The notes beneath the pieces were generated by a model. The model was not told the origin of the DNA. It worked only from the letters and a program-made list of their open reading frames with translations, and did not search any database. DNA of 33,449 nucleotides from an uncultured Agathobaculum sp. (GTDB lineage: Bacteria; Bacillota; Clostridia; Oscillospirales; Butyricicoccaceae), in NCBI RefSeq assembly GCF_944380975.1, contig NZ_CALWJK010000024.1:1-33449 (forward strand), written 5' to 3'. Both the position numbers and the translations under genes were made by a program. Shown here piece after piece: positions 1-8,932 of this stretch. The number at the start of each line of letters is the position of its first letter. Positions within the stretch are counted from its first letter, which is position 1.

Positions 1-1097
<1,097 letters not shown>

Positions 1098-1139
1098 CCC
1101 GAAAGCTCCTTATCTGTTCCATAATAGCAATATGAAAAT

Positions 1140-1168
1140 ATTATAACACGTTCCCGTCCGTCTCACAA
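1140..1168 (-). promoter_or_regulatory. Sigma-A promoter of lepA
   Basis: On the minus strand TTGTGA (1168-1163) is followed after 17 bases by TATAAT (1145-1140). The start would fall about 35 bases upstream of the lepA GTG. Assigned from consensus and spacing only. Confidence 0.6.
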
Positions 1169-1316
1169 GCGTTCTTTTCCGGTTTACCCTCTCCCCTGCC
1201 CTTGTTCTGTTTTTTGCACAAATTTTATTTGGTTTTGCTTCGGATTTGATGTGACTGCGCTATGATAGTACCGTCATCAAGCCATCTTCTTTTCTCTTTT
1301 CTTATACTCTTCCCAA

Positions 1317-1353
1317 ATGCGGAGGCGGCCAAGGCCGCCTCTGCATATTTTTT
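1317..1353 (+). terminator. Strong intrinsic terminator with no + strand gene in front of it
   Basis: A 14-pair stem (1317-1330 with 1333-1346, one G-T pair, GC-rich core GAGGCGGCC/GGCCGCCTC) is followed by a run of six T (1348-1353). It points along the + strand. The nearest upstream gene, lepA, lies on the other strand and begins at 1097, so the transcript being ended here is unknown. On the minus strand the T-run is poor. It lies just upstream of the rib promoter and may insulate it, or it may end a small RNA. The rest of 1098-1360 is pyrimidine-rich with no reading frame I can support. Confidence 0.7.
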
Positions 1354-1363
1354 CACAAAGTAC

Positions 1364-1392
1364 TTGCATTCTCCTTCAGACGGGTATATACT
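1364..1392 (+). promoter_or_regulatory. Sigma-A promoter of the rib operon
   Basis: TTGCAT (1364-1369), 17-base spacer, TATACT (1387-1392). Transcription would start near 1398, about 40 bases before the FMN aptamer, giving a leader of about 330 bases before ribD. Confidence 0.75.
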
Positions 1393-1438
1393 GTGTTCAG
1401 CAAAGCAGTAGACTGCTGTGCTAAAACCGAATATCAGG

Positions 1439-1562
1439 ATTCTTCAGGGCAGGGTGCAATTCCCTACCGGCGGTATAGCCCGCGAGCGGACGCTTTTTTC
1501 GAGCGAATGCATGATTCGGTGAAACTCCGAGGCCGACAGTATAGTCTGGATGAAAGAAGAAT
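1439..1562 (+). promoter_or_regulatory. FMN riboswitch (RFN element) aptamer
   Basis: The conserved RFN blocks are all present in order: CAGGGCAGGGTGCAATTCCC-type block near 1446-1464, CCGGCGGTATAGCCCGCGAG near 1468-1486, then CCGAGGCCGACAGTATAGTC near 1527-1547 and GGATGAAAGAAGA. Closing stem P1 pairs ATTCTTC (1439-1445) with GAAGAAT (1556-1562). In this family FMN binding turns the downstream rib genes off by favouring a terminator or hiding the ribosome site. Here terminator-like hairpins follow at 1605 and 1652, so control of transcription is the likely mode. Confidence 0.96.
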
Positions 1563-1604
1563 GTGCGGAAAACGGATCGACTTCCGTTTCCGTTTGTTTG
1601 CTGT

Positions 1605-1636
1605 TCTGAAACGCATGATTGTGTTTCAGATTTTTT
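1605..1636 (+). terminator. First terminator-like hairpin after the FMN aptamer
   Basis: An 11-pair stem (1605-1615 with 1620-1630; TCTGAAACGCA/TGTGTTTCAGA, one G-T pair) with a four-base loop, followed by TTTTTT (1631-1636) and ATTTT. It has the shape of an intrinsic terminator but a weaker, AT-richer stem than the next one. Either of the two could be the FMN-controlled element. A further hairpin (1566-1592, GGA/TCC-rich, one bulge) sits between aptamer and terminator. Confidence 0.6.
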
Positions 1637-1651
1637 ATTTTCTGCGTCTAT

Positions 1652-1685
1652 ACGCCCCGAAGCATCCGCTTTCGGGGCGTTTTTT
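1652..1685 (+). terminator. GC-rich intrinsic terminator in the rib leader
   Basis: The stem ACGCCCCGAA (1652-1661)/TTCGGGGCGT (1671-1680) with a nine-base loop is followed by a T-run through 1685. It lies between the FMN aptamer and ribD, and is the most likely expression-platform terminator that forms when FMN is bound. Confidence 0.85.
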
Positions 1686-1727
1686 ATCTTACAGCCTCAG
1701 AAAGGCTGTTCTGAAGAGGTGATCCGG

Positions 1728-2813
1728 TTGCAAAACCAAACGGAAACTTATATGCGCCGCGCCCTTGCGCTGGCTGCACGCGGTGCGGGGCATGTCAGCC
1801 CCAACCCGATGGTCGGCTGCGTGATCGTCAAGGACGGACGCATCATCGGTGAGGGCTGGCACGAATACTGCGGCGGCCTACATGCCGAGCGAAACGCGCT
1901 GAAAAACTGCGCGGAAGACCCCGCGGGCGCAGATTTATACGTCACGCTCGAGCCGTGCTGCCATTGGGGGCGCACCCCGCCCTGCACAGATGCCATTATC
2001 GAACACCACATCGGACGCGTGTTCGTTGGCTGTCTGGACGCGAACCCACTGGTCGCGGGCAAAGGCGCGGAAATCCTGCGGAGCGCGAGCATCCCGGTCG
2101 AAACCGGCATCTGTGAAGACGAGTGCCGCCGGCTCAACGAGGTATTCTTCCACTACATCACAAACAGAACACCCTATGTTGTACTCAAATATGCCATGAC
2201 GCTGGACGGCAAGATTGCCGCCGCGTCCGGAGACAGCCGCTGGGTGACAGGCGAAGCCGCCCGCCGTCATGTGCACGAAACGCGCGCGCACCTGTCCGGC
2301 ATCATGGTCGGCGTGGGTACTGTGCTGGCCGACGATCCGCTGCTCACCTGCCGTATTGAAGGCGGACGCAACCCGTACCGCATCGTTTGCGACAGCCACG
2401 CGCGCACACCTCTGGACTGTCAACTCATCCTCACCGCGCAGGAAATCGACACCGTCATCGCCGTGACCGAATGGAACGAGCGTGCTGCGGCACTCAAAAA
2501 AGCGGGCGCGCATCTGGTATTGTGCCAATCACAAAACGGCAAGGTGGACTTAAATGACCTGATGCATCAACTTGGCGCGCACGGACTGGACAGTATTCTG
2601 CTCGAAGGCGGCGCGGCACTGGCATTCGCGGCACTTGAAACAGGCATTGTACATAAGGTGCAGGCGTACATCGCACCCAAGCTGATTGGCGGCAGCACCG
2701 CTAAAACACCGCTCGGCGGCGCGGGCTTTACCCGCATAGCAGATGCGGCAACGTTGAAAAATGTTACTGTTACGCCACTGGGCGAGGATTTTCTCATCGA
2801 GGGGGTGCTGTGA
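1728..2813 (+). CDS. ribD: Bifunctional diaminohydroxyphosphoribosylaminopyrimidine deaminase / 5-amino-6-(5-phosphoribosylamino)uracil reductase
   Basis: Catalyses the second and third steps of riboflavin synthesis from GTP: deamination of the pyrimidine ring, then reduction of the ribosyl chain. Residues 1-145 are a cytidine-deaminase-like zinc domain with HAE at 52-54 and PCCHWGRTPPC, whose cysteines 77 and 86 complete the zinc site. The rest is a DHFR-like reductase domain, with VGVGTVLADDPLLT and the C-terminal LLEGGAAL typical of RibD. I chose the TTG at 1728 because GAGGTGAT (1716-1723) sits correctly before it and the protein then begins like other RibD proteins; 361 residues is normal. 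The longer frame opening at 1563 runs through the terminator and is not credible. First gene of ribD-ribE-ribBA-ribH. Confidence 0.95.
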   Translation: MQNQTETYMRRALALAARGAGHVSPNPMVGCVIVKDGRIIGEGWHEYCGGLHAERNALKNCAEDPAGADLYVTLEPCCHWGRTPPCTDAIIEHHIGRVFVGCLDANPLVAGKGAEILRSASIPVETGICEDECRRLNEVFFHYITNRTPYVVLKYAMTLDGKIAAASGDSRWVTGEAARRHVHETRAHLSGIMVGVGTVLADDPLLTCRIEGGRNPYRIVCDSHARTPLDCQLILTAQEIDTVIAVTEWNERAAALKKAGAHLVLCQSQNGKVDLNDLMHQLGAHGLDSILLEGGAALAFAALETGIVHKVQAYIAPKLIGGSTAKTPLGGAGFTRIADAATLKNVTVTPLGEDFLIEGVL

Positions 2814-2814
2814 A

Positions 2815-3468
2815 ATGTTTACCGGCATCATTGAAGAGATCGGCACCGTGCGCCGCATCGAACGCGGCGCGGCGGGTGCACGGCTGACGATCGGCGCGAA
2901 AACCGTGCTGGAAGGCACCAAACTCGGCGACAGCATTGCAACCAACGGTGTATGTCTGACCGTTGTTTCCATGACAGCAGACAGTTTCTCGGCCGACGTC
3001 ATGGCGGAATCGCTGCGACGCTCGAGTTTGGGCGCACTGCAAAGCGGCTCTCCGGTCAATCTCGAGCGCGCCATGCCTGCAAACGGCCGATTCGGCGGTC
3101 ATATTGTTTCCGGTCACATAGACGGCACAGGCACGGTTTCATCCCAAAAGCGCGAGGACAACGCGGTCTGGGTGACCGTGCGCACCCCTGCTTCCCTGCT
3201 GCGGTACATCGTGGAGAAAGGCTCGATCGCCATTGACGGCGTCAGCCTAACGGTCGCGGCGGTGGACGAAACCAGCTTTGCCGTTTCGATCATCCCGCAC
3301 ACGGGTGCGCAGACCATCCTGCTCGGCAAAAAGCCGGGCGAGACAGTCAATCTGGAATGCGACGTAATCGGAAAATATGTTGAAAAGCTGCTTACGCCGT
3401 ATGCAGCTGCTGAAAAACCAACCACAAGCGGCATCACCATGGAATTTTTAGCCCAAAACGGGTTTTAA
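2815..3468 (+). CDS. ribE: Riboflavin synthase, alpha chain
   Basis: Converts two 6,7-dimethyl-8-ribityllumazine molecules to riboflavin and the pyrimidinedione; works as a trimer, often with the RibH shell. It has the usual two tandem lumazine-binding barrels: the first from [10 protein letters not shown] to about residue 97, the second from [12 protein letters not shown] to about 190, and a short C-terminal helix. The length of 217 residues is typical. The start is the ATG at 2815, one base past the ribD stop, with GAGGGGG upstream. A longer frame opening at 2761 lies inside ribD and would add 18 non-homologous residues. Translational coupling to ribD is likely. Confidence 0.95.
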   Translation: MFTGIIEEIGTVRRIERGAAGARLTIGAKTVLEGTKLGDSIATNGVCLTVVSMTADSFSADVMAESLRRSSLGALQSGSPVNLERAMPANGRFGGHIVSGHIDGTGTVSSQKREDNAVWVTVRTPASLLRYIVEKGSIAIDGVSLTVAAVDETSFAVSIIPHTGAQTILLGKKPGETVNLECDVIGKYVEKLLTPYAAAEKPTTSGITMEFLAQNGF

Positions 3469-3490
3469 GAACAAAGGAGGACAAACCGAT

Positions 3491-4699
3491 ATGGAACAGC
3501 AATACTGCACGGTCGAAGAGGCGCTGGAGGAGCTGCGCGCCGGCCACATCATCGTTACAATCGACGACCCCGACCGTGAAAACGAAGGCGATATGATTTG
3601 CGCCGCCCAGTTCGCCACGACTGAAAATGTCAACTTTATGGCAGTCCATGCCAAGGGGCTGATTTGCACGCCGATGAGCGAAGCGGTCGCCCAGCGGCTC
3701 GGCCTTGAGCAGATGGTCAAGGTCAACACCGACAACCATCAGACCGCATTCACGGTGTCGGTCGACCACGTCAATACCACCACCGGCATTTCTGCCGAGG
3801 AGCGCGGCTACACCTGCCGCATGTGCGCTGACCCGAACACCAAGCCCACCGATCTGCGCCGCCCCGGCCATGTGTTCCCGCTGATTGCACGCCGCGGCGG
3901 CGTGCTCACCCGCAACGGTCACACCGAGGCGACCGTTGACCTGTGCCGCCTAGCCGGACTGGAAGAGTGTGGTCTGTGCTGCGAGATCATGCGCGACGAC
4001 GGCACGATGATGCGCACGACCGAGCTGCTCGAACACGCCAAAGAGTGGGGCCTAAAAGCGATCACGATCAAAGATTTACAGGACTACTGCCGCCGCCATG
4101 ACAAACACGTTGTGCGCGAGGCATGCGCCAAGCTGCCCACCCGCTTTGGTGAATTCCAAATCTACGGCTACATCAACGACCTGACTAGCGAACATCATGT
4201 CGCACTGGTCAAAGGCGATATTGGAGACGGCAAAAACCTGCTGTGCCGCGTACATTCCGAATGTCTGACCGGCGACGTATTCGGTTCGCGCCGCTGCGAC
4301 TGCGGCCAGCAGCTCGCAGCCGCCATGCAGCAGATCGAGCGTGAAGGCCGCGGCGTGCTGCTTTACATGCGGCAGGAAGGCCGCGGTATTGGTCTGATTA
4401 ACAAGCTCAAAGCATATGAGTTGCAGGAACAAGGCTTGGATACGGTTGAAGCCAACGTCAAGCTGGGCTTTGCCCCCGACCTTCGCGAATACTGGATCGG
4501 CGCACAGATTTTGCAGGACCTCGGCGCAAAGGAGCTGCGCCTTTTGACCAATAATCCGGAAAAAATTTATGGTTTGGACGGCTTCGGTGTGGAAATCGTC
4601 GAGCGCGTTCCGATCGAGATCGCGCCGCAGGAGGATGATGCCTTTTATCTGCGCACCAAGCAGATCAAAATGGGCCATCTGTTCAAGCATGTACTGTAA
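3491..4699 (+). CDS. ribBA: Bifunctional 3,4-dihydroxy-2-butanone-4-phosphate synthase / GTP cyclohydrolase II
   Basis: Supplies both precursors of riboflavin: the N-terminal domain (about 1-200) makes dihydroxybutanone phosphate from ribulose 5-phosphate, and the C-terminal domain (about 205-400) opens GTP. Visible landmarks are the acidic loop [10 protein letters not shown] and RPGHVFPL with [12 protein letters not shown] in the RibB half. In the RibA half they are the zinc site [18 protein letters not shown] and the catalytic region [14 protein letters not shown]. The motifs of both halves look intact, so both activities are expected. The ATG at 3491 follows AAAGGAGGAC by a good distance. 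Length 402 matches Bacillota RibBA. Third gene of the operon, 22 bases after ribE. Confidence 0.96.
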   Translation: MEQQYCTVEEALEELRAGHIIVTIDDPDRENEGDMICAAQFATTENVNFMAVHAKGLICTPMSEAVAQRLGLEQMVKVNTDNHQTAFTVSVDHVNTTTGISAEERGYTCRMCADPNTKPTDLRRPGHVFPLIARRGGVLTRNGHTEATVDLCRLAGLEECGLCCEIMRDDGTMMRTTELLEHAKEWGLKAITIKDLQDYCRRHDKHVVREACAKLPTRFGEFQIYGYINDLTSEHHVALVKGDIGDGKNLLCRVHSECLTGDVFGSRRCDCGQQLAAAMQQIEREGRGVLLYMRQEGRGIGLINKLKAYELQEQGLDTVEANVKLGFAPDLREYWIGAQILQDLGAKELRLLTNNPEKIYGLDGFGVEIVERVPIEIAPQEDDAFYLRTKQIKMGHLFKHVL

Positions 4700-4729
4700 A
4701 CAAATCTATCAACATGGGAGGAACATAAA

Positions 4730-5191
4730 ATGAAAGTACTCGAAGGAAAACTGGTTGCCGGTCAGGGGAAATTTGCCATCGTTGCGTCGCGCTTTAATGA
4801 GTTCATCGTTTCCAAGCTGATCTCGGGTGCAGAGGACACACTCGTGCGCCACGGTGTCGACACGGACGATATCACGCTCGTCTGGGTGCCGGGCGCGTTT
4901 GAGATCCCGCTTGCAGCGCTCAAGCTCGCGCAGTCGGGCAAGTATTGCGCCGTTCTCTGCCTCGGTGCGGTGATCCGCGGCTCGACCTCGCACTATGACT
5001 ATGTCTGCAATGAGGTTTCCAAGGGCGTGGCGCAGGTCAACCTGCAAACCGGCGTGCCGACTACGTTCGGCGTGCTGACCACGGAGAACATTGAACAGGC
5101 CATCGAGCGCGCCGGCACCAAGGCGGGCAACAAGGGTGCGGATGCTGCCCTTGCTGCGCTTGAGCTTGCCAATTTGATGCCGCAGCTTTAA
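4730..5191 (+). CDS. ribH: 6,7-Dimethyl-8-ribityllumazine synthase
   Basis: Condenses the ribitylamino-pyrimidinedione with dihydroxybutanone phosphate to give the substrate of RibE; assembles as a 60-mer shell in Bacillus relatives. The sequence shows [13 protein letters not shown] at the substrate pocket, PGAFEIP, the phosphate-binding [17 protein letters not shown] with the catalytic histidine, and [17 protein letters not shown]. The 153-residue length is standard. GGGAGG lies about 8 bases upstream of the ATG. Last gene of the rib operon, followed by a terminator at 5217. Confidence 0.97.
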   Translation: MKVLEGKLVAGQGKFAIVASRFNEFIVSKLISGAEDTLVRHGVDTDDITLVWVPGAFEIPLAALKLAQSGKYCAVLCLGAVIRGSTSHYDYVCNEVSKGVAQVNLQTGVPTTFGVLTTENIEQAIERAGTKAGNKGADAALAALELANLMPQL

Positions 5192-5216
5192 GCACTGCAT
5201 CATCCAAAAGACTACA

Positions 5217-5257
5217 AAAGGACTTGCCGCCTGCAAACCGCAGACGGCAAGTCCTTT
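5217..5257. terminator. Terminator between ribH and the convergent DUF4340 remnant
   Basis: A perfect 13-pair stem (5217-5229 AAAGGACTTGCCG with 5245-5257) and a 15-base loop. T-richness is modest on both sides, so it probably works in both directions for the converging transcripts. Confidence 0.75.
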
Positions 5258-5281
5258 GTCTGTTATACGCAATAAAATAGA

Positions 5282-5802
5282 TTAGTTCAAAACAATCGCA
5301 TTGACCGCCTCAATCAGATGGACCGTCAGGCTGATTTCCTCCTTCTGATCGGGCTGCTCATCGGTAAAGCTGTTTGCGCGCAGCGCTGTCAGCGCATCCC
5401 GGAAGGATGTGATGTCGATCTCTTCGTCCTCATACGCATAGGTTCGATCATCCGCATCACCGTCTGTCGTAATGGTATAGGTTTCACCCTCCAGCGTAAT
5501 ATCTATCTGGTTGATGTCGTTAAAGTCCGCAGACAGCACTTCCTGATGCCGCAGGTCGTTATAGGTCGCTGCAATCAGTGCATAGTATTCCTCTTGGGTG
5601 ATCTTATACAGGATCGGGGACTCTCCCACACGGGCATAAGCGATGATTTCTTCGTCCTCGTCTGTATCGCCCTCCTGCACCTTTTCCCGCTGCCCCGGGT
5701 CTCGGCTGATGTGCAGCACGAAGCTGTTCTGGGTTTGGTTCCCGTCGTCATCCTCTTCGGTGTAATCCAGCTGCACCGTCAGTTCAGGATCATCCAGACC
5801 AT
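5282..5802 (-). pseudogene. DUF4340-protein C-terminal remnant, 5' part deleted
   Basis: The minus-strand frame reads GLDDPELTVQLDYTEEDD from about 5800, then SPILYKITQEEYYALIAATY and FNDINQIDITLEGETYTIT, ending AVNAIVLN. This pattern (GLD-P-lead-in, Y-V/I-dipole strand, then 'LLSAD-F-DI-I'-like stretch) is the second half of DUF4340 proteins, extracytoplasmic proteins of unknown role. The first half, including signal peptide and start codon, is missing, because the frame runs straight out of the truncated histidine kinase in another frame. A GTG at 5776 could nominally start a 164-residue product but has no convincing ribosome site. The junction TVHL/IEAVNAIVLN near the end also looks shortened, suggesting a second, in-frame deletion (inference). 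Probably not functional. Confidence 0.65.
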
Positions 5803-6513
5803 TTGCCCGATCAGCCGTTTCATCTGTTCGGACATCGTCTGGATGCTGTGCAGAAACGTTTCCCGCTTACCTGCGTCATACGTCGGGTTTTGCAGCAGTT
5901 CTGTATTGGTCATGATCACAGTCAGCGGGGTTTTCAGCTCATGCGATGCCGCCGCGACAAATTGGCGCTGCTGTTTCCATGCCTGCTCCACCGGACGCAC
6001 TGCCCACTTGGACAGCAATATACTAACCCATAAAAAAAGCAAAAAGCCAACTACACCAATGATGCAGCAGGTTTTGACCAGACCATTCAGCGTGGCACGT
6101 TCACTCGAAATATCCGCAAACACCAGACATTGGCTAAGCGGCATATCCACGCGATAGTATCGCAAATTATATTCCGAAAGCACGCCAAACTGCTTGGGCG
6201 TGGAAAAAGCCGCGTCGATCAGGCTGTCCAGAAAAGCGGCATCCGACAGGTCGTAGTACCCGCCGCCCTTCGCCAGCAAATCACCGTCCGGTCCCAGCTG
6301 CAGCGCAAAAAACGGCAGACGCACATCCTCCCCGCGTTCCTCCGGTGTGTCCAACCGGAATGGCTGCGCGGCAATATTCCGCATCATGCTCAGGCTTTCC
6401 TGCTCCAGATTGGCGCTGGTAAAATAAAATACCAGCCCCAAAATGATACAAAGCAGAAGCGTAACGATTGACATATTGATTAAAATGAATTTCAGCCGCA
6501 GCTTTTTAATCAT
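5779..6513 (-). CDS. Sensor histidine kinase truncated after the DHp helix (no ATPase domain)
   Basis: The N-terminus has TM1 (about residues 8-30), an extracytoplasmic loop of about 115 residues and TM2 (about 150-168). A DHp helix follows with the phospho-acceptor motif AASHELKTPLTVI (His191) and its second half SEQMKRLIGQM. The protein then ends within five residues (VWMILN): the HATPase_c domain with N, G1 and G2 boxes, about 110 residues, is absent. The frame instead reads into the DUF4340 remnant in a different frame. The start is the ATG at 6513, overlapping the end of the response regulator by 8 bases; the longer frame from 6576 lies inside that gene. It cannot autophosphorylate in cis, so it is either dead or only a sensor or substrate. 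Partner regulator: the gene at 6506. Confidence 0.85.
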   Translation of the reverse strand: MIKKLRLKFILINMSIVTLLLCIILGLVFYFTSANLEQESLSMMRNIAAQPFRLDTPEERGEDVRLPFFALQLGPDGDLLAKGGGYYDLSDAAFLDSLIDAAFSTPKQFGVLSEYNLRYYRVDMPLSQCLVFADISSERATLNGLVKTCCIIGVVGFLLFLWVSILLSKWAVRPVEQAWKQQRQFVAAASHELKTPLTVIMTNTELLQNPTYDAGKRETFLHSIQTMSEQMKRLIGQMVWMILN

Positions 6514-7189
6514 CCCCGCGCACCTCCAGATGGTATCCCAGCCTGCGGATGGCCTCAATGCGGATATTGGAACCAATGCCCGCCAGCTTTTTCCGCAAAA
6601 AGCCGATATAGACCTCTACATTGTTTTCCACCGCGTCCGAATCAAATCCCCATACCCTCGCCAGAATCACTTCTTTGGACAAGTTTCGCTCCCCTGCCTG
6701 CAGCAAAAAGCGCATGATGTCAAATTCTTTTGCAGACAAACGGATGCTGTTGCTTCCGCAAACCAACATGGCCGAATCCAGATCCAGTGATGTATTTCCG
6801 AAGGTGATTTCATCCACCTGCGCGCCCTGTCTGCGCAGCAGTGCATTGATACAGGCCAGCAGTTCTCTGGTATCAAATGGTTTGATGAGGTAATAATCCG
6901 CCCCGGCATTTAACCCCATGATCCGATCCTCCAGCCCGGATCGTGCCGTCAGCATCAGGATCGGCGTGCCAAGCCGCTTGGCGCGCACCTGCCGTGCCAC
7001 TTCATACCCATTCATCTTCGGCATCATCACATCCAGAATCAGCAGGTCATAAACGCCCAGTTCTGCATACTGGGCGCCGCTTTCTCCGTCGTAAACGATC
7101 TCCACGCCAAAGCCCTTGCCCCGCAAAAGCTCCCCGATGGAATCCGCGAGCAGCTTTTCATCTTCGATAATCAGGATTTTCAACGCCAT
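6506..7189 (-). CDS. OmpR/PhoB-family response regulator
   Basis: Two-component DNA-binding regulator, 227 residues, full length. The receiver domain (1-120) has the acidic pair ED at 9-10, phospho-acceptor Asp53 in LLILDVMMPKMNG, Thr81 in MLTARSG and Lys103 in LIKPFD. The winged-helix output domain (about 128-222) has RLSAKEFDIMRFLL and VEVYIGFLRKKL. The gene overlaps the downstream kinase by 8 bases, the usual coupled arrangement. Because that kinase lacks its ATPase domain, phosphorylation must come from another kinase or from acetyl phosphate, if it still occurs. Targets are unknown. Confidence 0.94.
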   Translation of the reverse strand: MALKILIIEDEKLLADSIGELLRGKGFGVEIVYDGESGAQYAELGVYDLLILDVMMPKMNGYEVARQVRAKRLGTPILMLTARSGLEDRIMGLNAGADYYLIKPFDTRELLACINALLRRQGAQVDEITFGNTSLDLDSAMLVCGSNSIRLSAKEFDIMRFLLQAGERNLSKEVILARVWGFDSDAVENNVEVYIGFLRKKLAGIGSNIRIEAIRRLGYHLEVRGDD

Positions 7190-7340
7190 TCACCACACTT
7201 TTGTATTACCTCTATCATAATATAAAATTTTGCTGAAATGAAGCTGAAAAAGCAGATAGGCTGCTAACGCTCTTTTCTGCATTGCAAAGAAGCTTTTCTT
7301 TGTCTATGCGCGCGGCCGTGTCATAGCCATAATTTCCGAT

Positions 7341-7381
7341 AAAGCCGCAAACCGCAGCATATTGTTGCAGTTTGCGGCTTT
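7341..7381. terminator. Terminator hairpin 3' of the LacI-type regulator
   Basis: AAAGCCGCAAAC (7341-7352) pairs perfectly with GTTTGCGGCTTT (7370-7381), loop 17 bases. It lies about 35 bases past the stop of the minus-strand regulator at 7417; the T-run is short. No gene is seen between 7190 and 7416. Confidence 0.65.
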
Positions 7382-7416
7382 GCTTTCTTCGATTCGTGCT
7401 CCGGTGTATCCTTGCG

Positions 7417-8460
7417 CTACTCAATATTTTGCGAGCAAATAATCGAAATACTGGTTGCGATCTGATCCTCTTGCGGGCGGACACCCTTGTGCAGCAGCTC
7501 ACGCAGCAACATCAGCGGCAGATATCCCTGCCGATACATATCTTGCGTAATAGTAAAATCCAAGCTGCCCTCTTGAAGCAAGCTCTTGGTACGTGCCGAC
7601 AGGTCATGCGCAACCACGCGAATTTGATCGGTCATACCCGCCTGCCGCAGCGCGTCCGTACAGCCCGTCACACTGCGATTGACCATATAGATTGCTGCCA
7701 AATCTGGTGTGCCCTGCAGCGCTTGGCGCACCTTATCGCATGTCAAGCGATAGTTGTTGTAAGTTTCTGTGATCTCAATCTGCGCAGAAGAGAAACCCAG
7801 TTCATGCATGCGTGCACAAAAGCCGTCCAATCTTGTGCGATGTCCGTGATACTCCAAATTTCCCACCATCGCCAGAATATGCGCATCCCTCGGCACGCAC
7901 TTGCTGAGTAGTTCGGCAGCAATCCGACCGCTTTTGGTATAATCCTGCCCCACAAAGCACAGGCGCCGACTGTTCGGCAAATCAGAATTCAGCGTGATGC
8001 ATGGAATGCCGCGATCCGCCAATTCGCCCACTTTGGTTTCAATCAAAATATCATTGAGCGCACACAGCGCAATCCCTTGCGCCCCCCATTCCACAAGCGC
8101 ATCCAAATGCTCAATGCATTCCACCGGAAGATCGGTCTCACACACGCAGACACGAATTTCCACATGATAATCCGCTAACTTCCGTCGCGCCGCCTCAATA
8201 CCGCTGGAGACTTCCGTCTTAAAGGGTCCGGTCCAGTTGGGCAGCAAAACGCCCAATCGAAGCGGCGGATAATTCTTTGTTTCCTCCACAGGCCGTGCCT
8301 GACGCGGTGCCACATATCCGGTTTCCTCGATTGCTCGTAAAATACGCTCCCTCACTTCCGCACTGACATAGGAACGATTATTCAATACACGATCTACGGT
8401 TCCGCGTGAAACTCCCGCTTGCTCCGCTACGGTTTGTATGGTTGGACGATTCCTCTTCAT
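7417..8460 (-). CDS. LacI-family transcriptional regulator with sugar-binding domain
   Basis: A 347-residue repressor-type protein. The N-terminal helix-turn-helix (about 6-50) reads TIQTVAEQAGVSRGTVDRVL followed by the hinge region. Residues 65-340 form a Peripla_BP/RbsB-like sensor domain (LRLGVLLPNWTGPFKTEVSS, FVGQDYTKSGRIAAELL). It is transcribed divergently from a binding-protein gene of related fold, so the likely role is ligand-responsive control of the 8933-11961 operon. The ligand is not predictable from sequence; an inositol-like polyol or sugar would fit the neighbours. The ATG at 8460 is preceded by GGTGAGG. Confidence 0.93.
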   Translation of the reverse strand: MKRNRPTIQTVAEQAGVSRGTVDRVLNNRSYVSAEVRERILRAIEETGYVAPRQARPVEETKNYPPLRLGVLLPNWTGPFKTEVSSGIEAARRKLADYHVEIRVCVCETDLPVECIEHLDALVEWGAQGIALCALNDILIETKVGELADRGIPCITLNSDLPNSRRLCFVGQDYTKSGRIAAELLSKCVPRDAHILAMVGNLEYHGHRTRLDGFCARMHELGFSSAQIEITETYNNYRLTCDKVRQALQGTPDLAAIYMVNRSVTGCTDALRQAGMTDQIRVVAHDLSARTKSLLQEGSLDFTITQDMYRQGYLPLMLLRELLHKGVRPQEDQIATSISIICSQNIE

Positions 8461-8496
8461 GCCGCCTCACCTGTTGCCAAAAATTTCAGTGGATTC

Positions 8497-8526
8497 ATTA
8501 TAGCACACACCCTGTGCATGCGGCAA
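8497..8526 (-). promoter_or_regulatory. Promoter of the LacI-type regulator, with inverted repeat in the spacer
   Basis: Minus-strand TTGCCG (8526-8521), 18-base spacer, TATAAT (8502-8497). The spacer holds GCACA (8503-8507) and TGTGC (8513-8517) as an inverted repeat. This is a candidate self-operator, but the arms are short. Confidence 0.55.
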
Positions 8527-8845
8527 AGAAAATTGTTTTTTCACACATATTTCAGCCCTTTGTGTGCGAAAGCACATATTCCATTATGTCACTATTTCAA
8601 CACACTTTATCTTCTTTTTCATCCAAATAAATGTATTTTTGTAACTTATTTTGCAGAAAAGCATTTTTTCAAAATATCAACTCGTTGTCGAGAATCAACA
8701 ATAGCACTCCCCCAAATCTCTCCACACTTAAATTTGTGCACTTTGAAAGGCAAATTTTATCTCACTACTTACATTTTCCTATTCCATTTTGCTAAATTTG
8801 TTCTGATTTTTTCTTTCTGTAAAAACGTTTCCTCCAAAGTATTCA

Positions 8846-8874
8846 TTGACTTTCTTTCTTGCCGCTCCTACAAT
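8846..8874 (+). promoter_or_regulatory. Sigma-A promoter of the binding-protein operon
   Basis: TTGACT (8846-8851), 17-base spacer, TACAAT (8869-8874). The transcription start would be near 8881, about 50 bases before the ATG at 8933. Confidence 0.8.
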
Positions 8875-8932
8875 AAGCACATAAACAGCACACAGCACAC
8901 AAACGCACACACAGAAAGAAAGGATGAAAGAC

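Larger units (their letters stand above)
8461..8932. other. AT-rich 470-base divergent intergenic region
   Basis: No reading frame here is convincing; overlapping frames on both strands have no ribosome site or recognisable product. It holds the two divergent promoters, a TGTGC-GAAA-GCACA inverted repeat (8563-8576), an AAACGTTT palindrome (8823-8829 region) just upstream of the + promoter, and a run of GCACAC-type repeats (about 8888-8912) in the 5' leader of the binding-protein gene. These are candidate sites for the LacI-type regulator. The base composition is clearly poorer in GC than the flanking genes. Confidence 0.5.

Noticed and set aside
1563-1727. N-terminal extension of ribD from the ATG at 1563
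   Set aside because: It crosses the expression platform and both terminators of the FMN leader, has no ribosome site and no RibD homology; the TTG at 1728 has a strong site.
8884-8914. GCACAC-type repeats as a CRISPR or microsatellite array
   Set aside because: Units are short, irregular and have no spacers; they are more likely leader sequence or protein half-sites.
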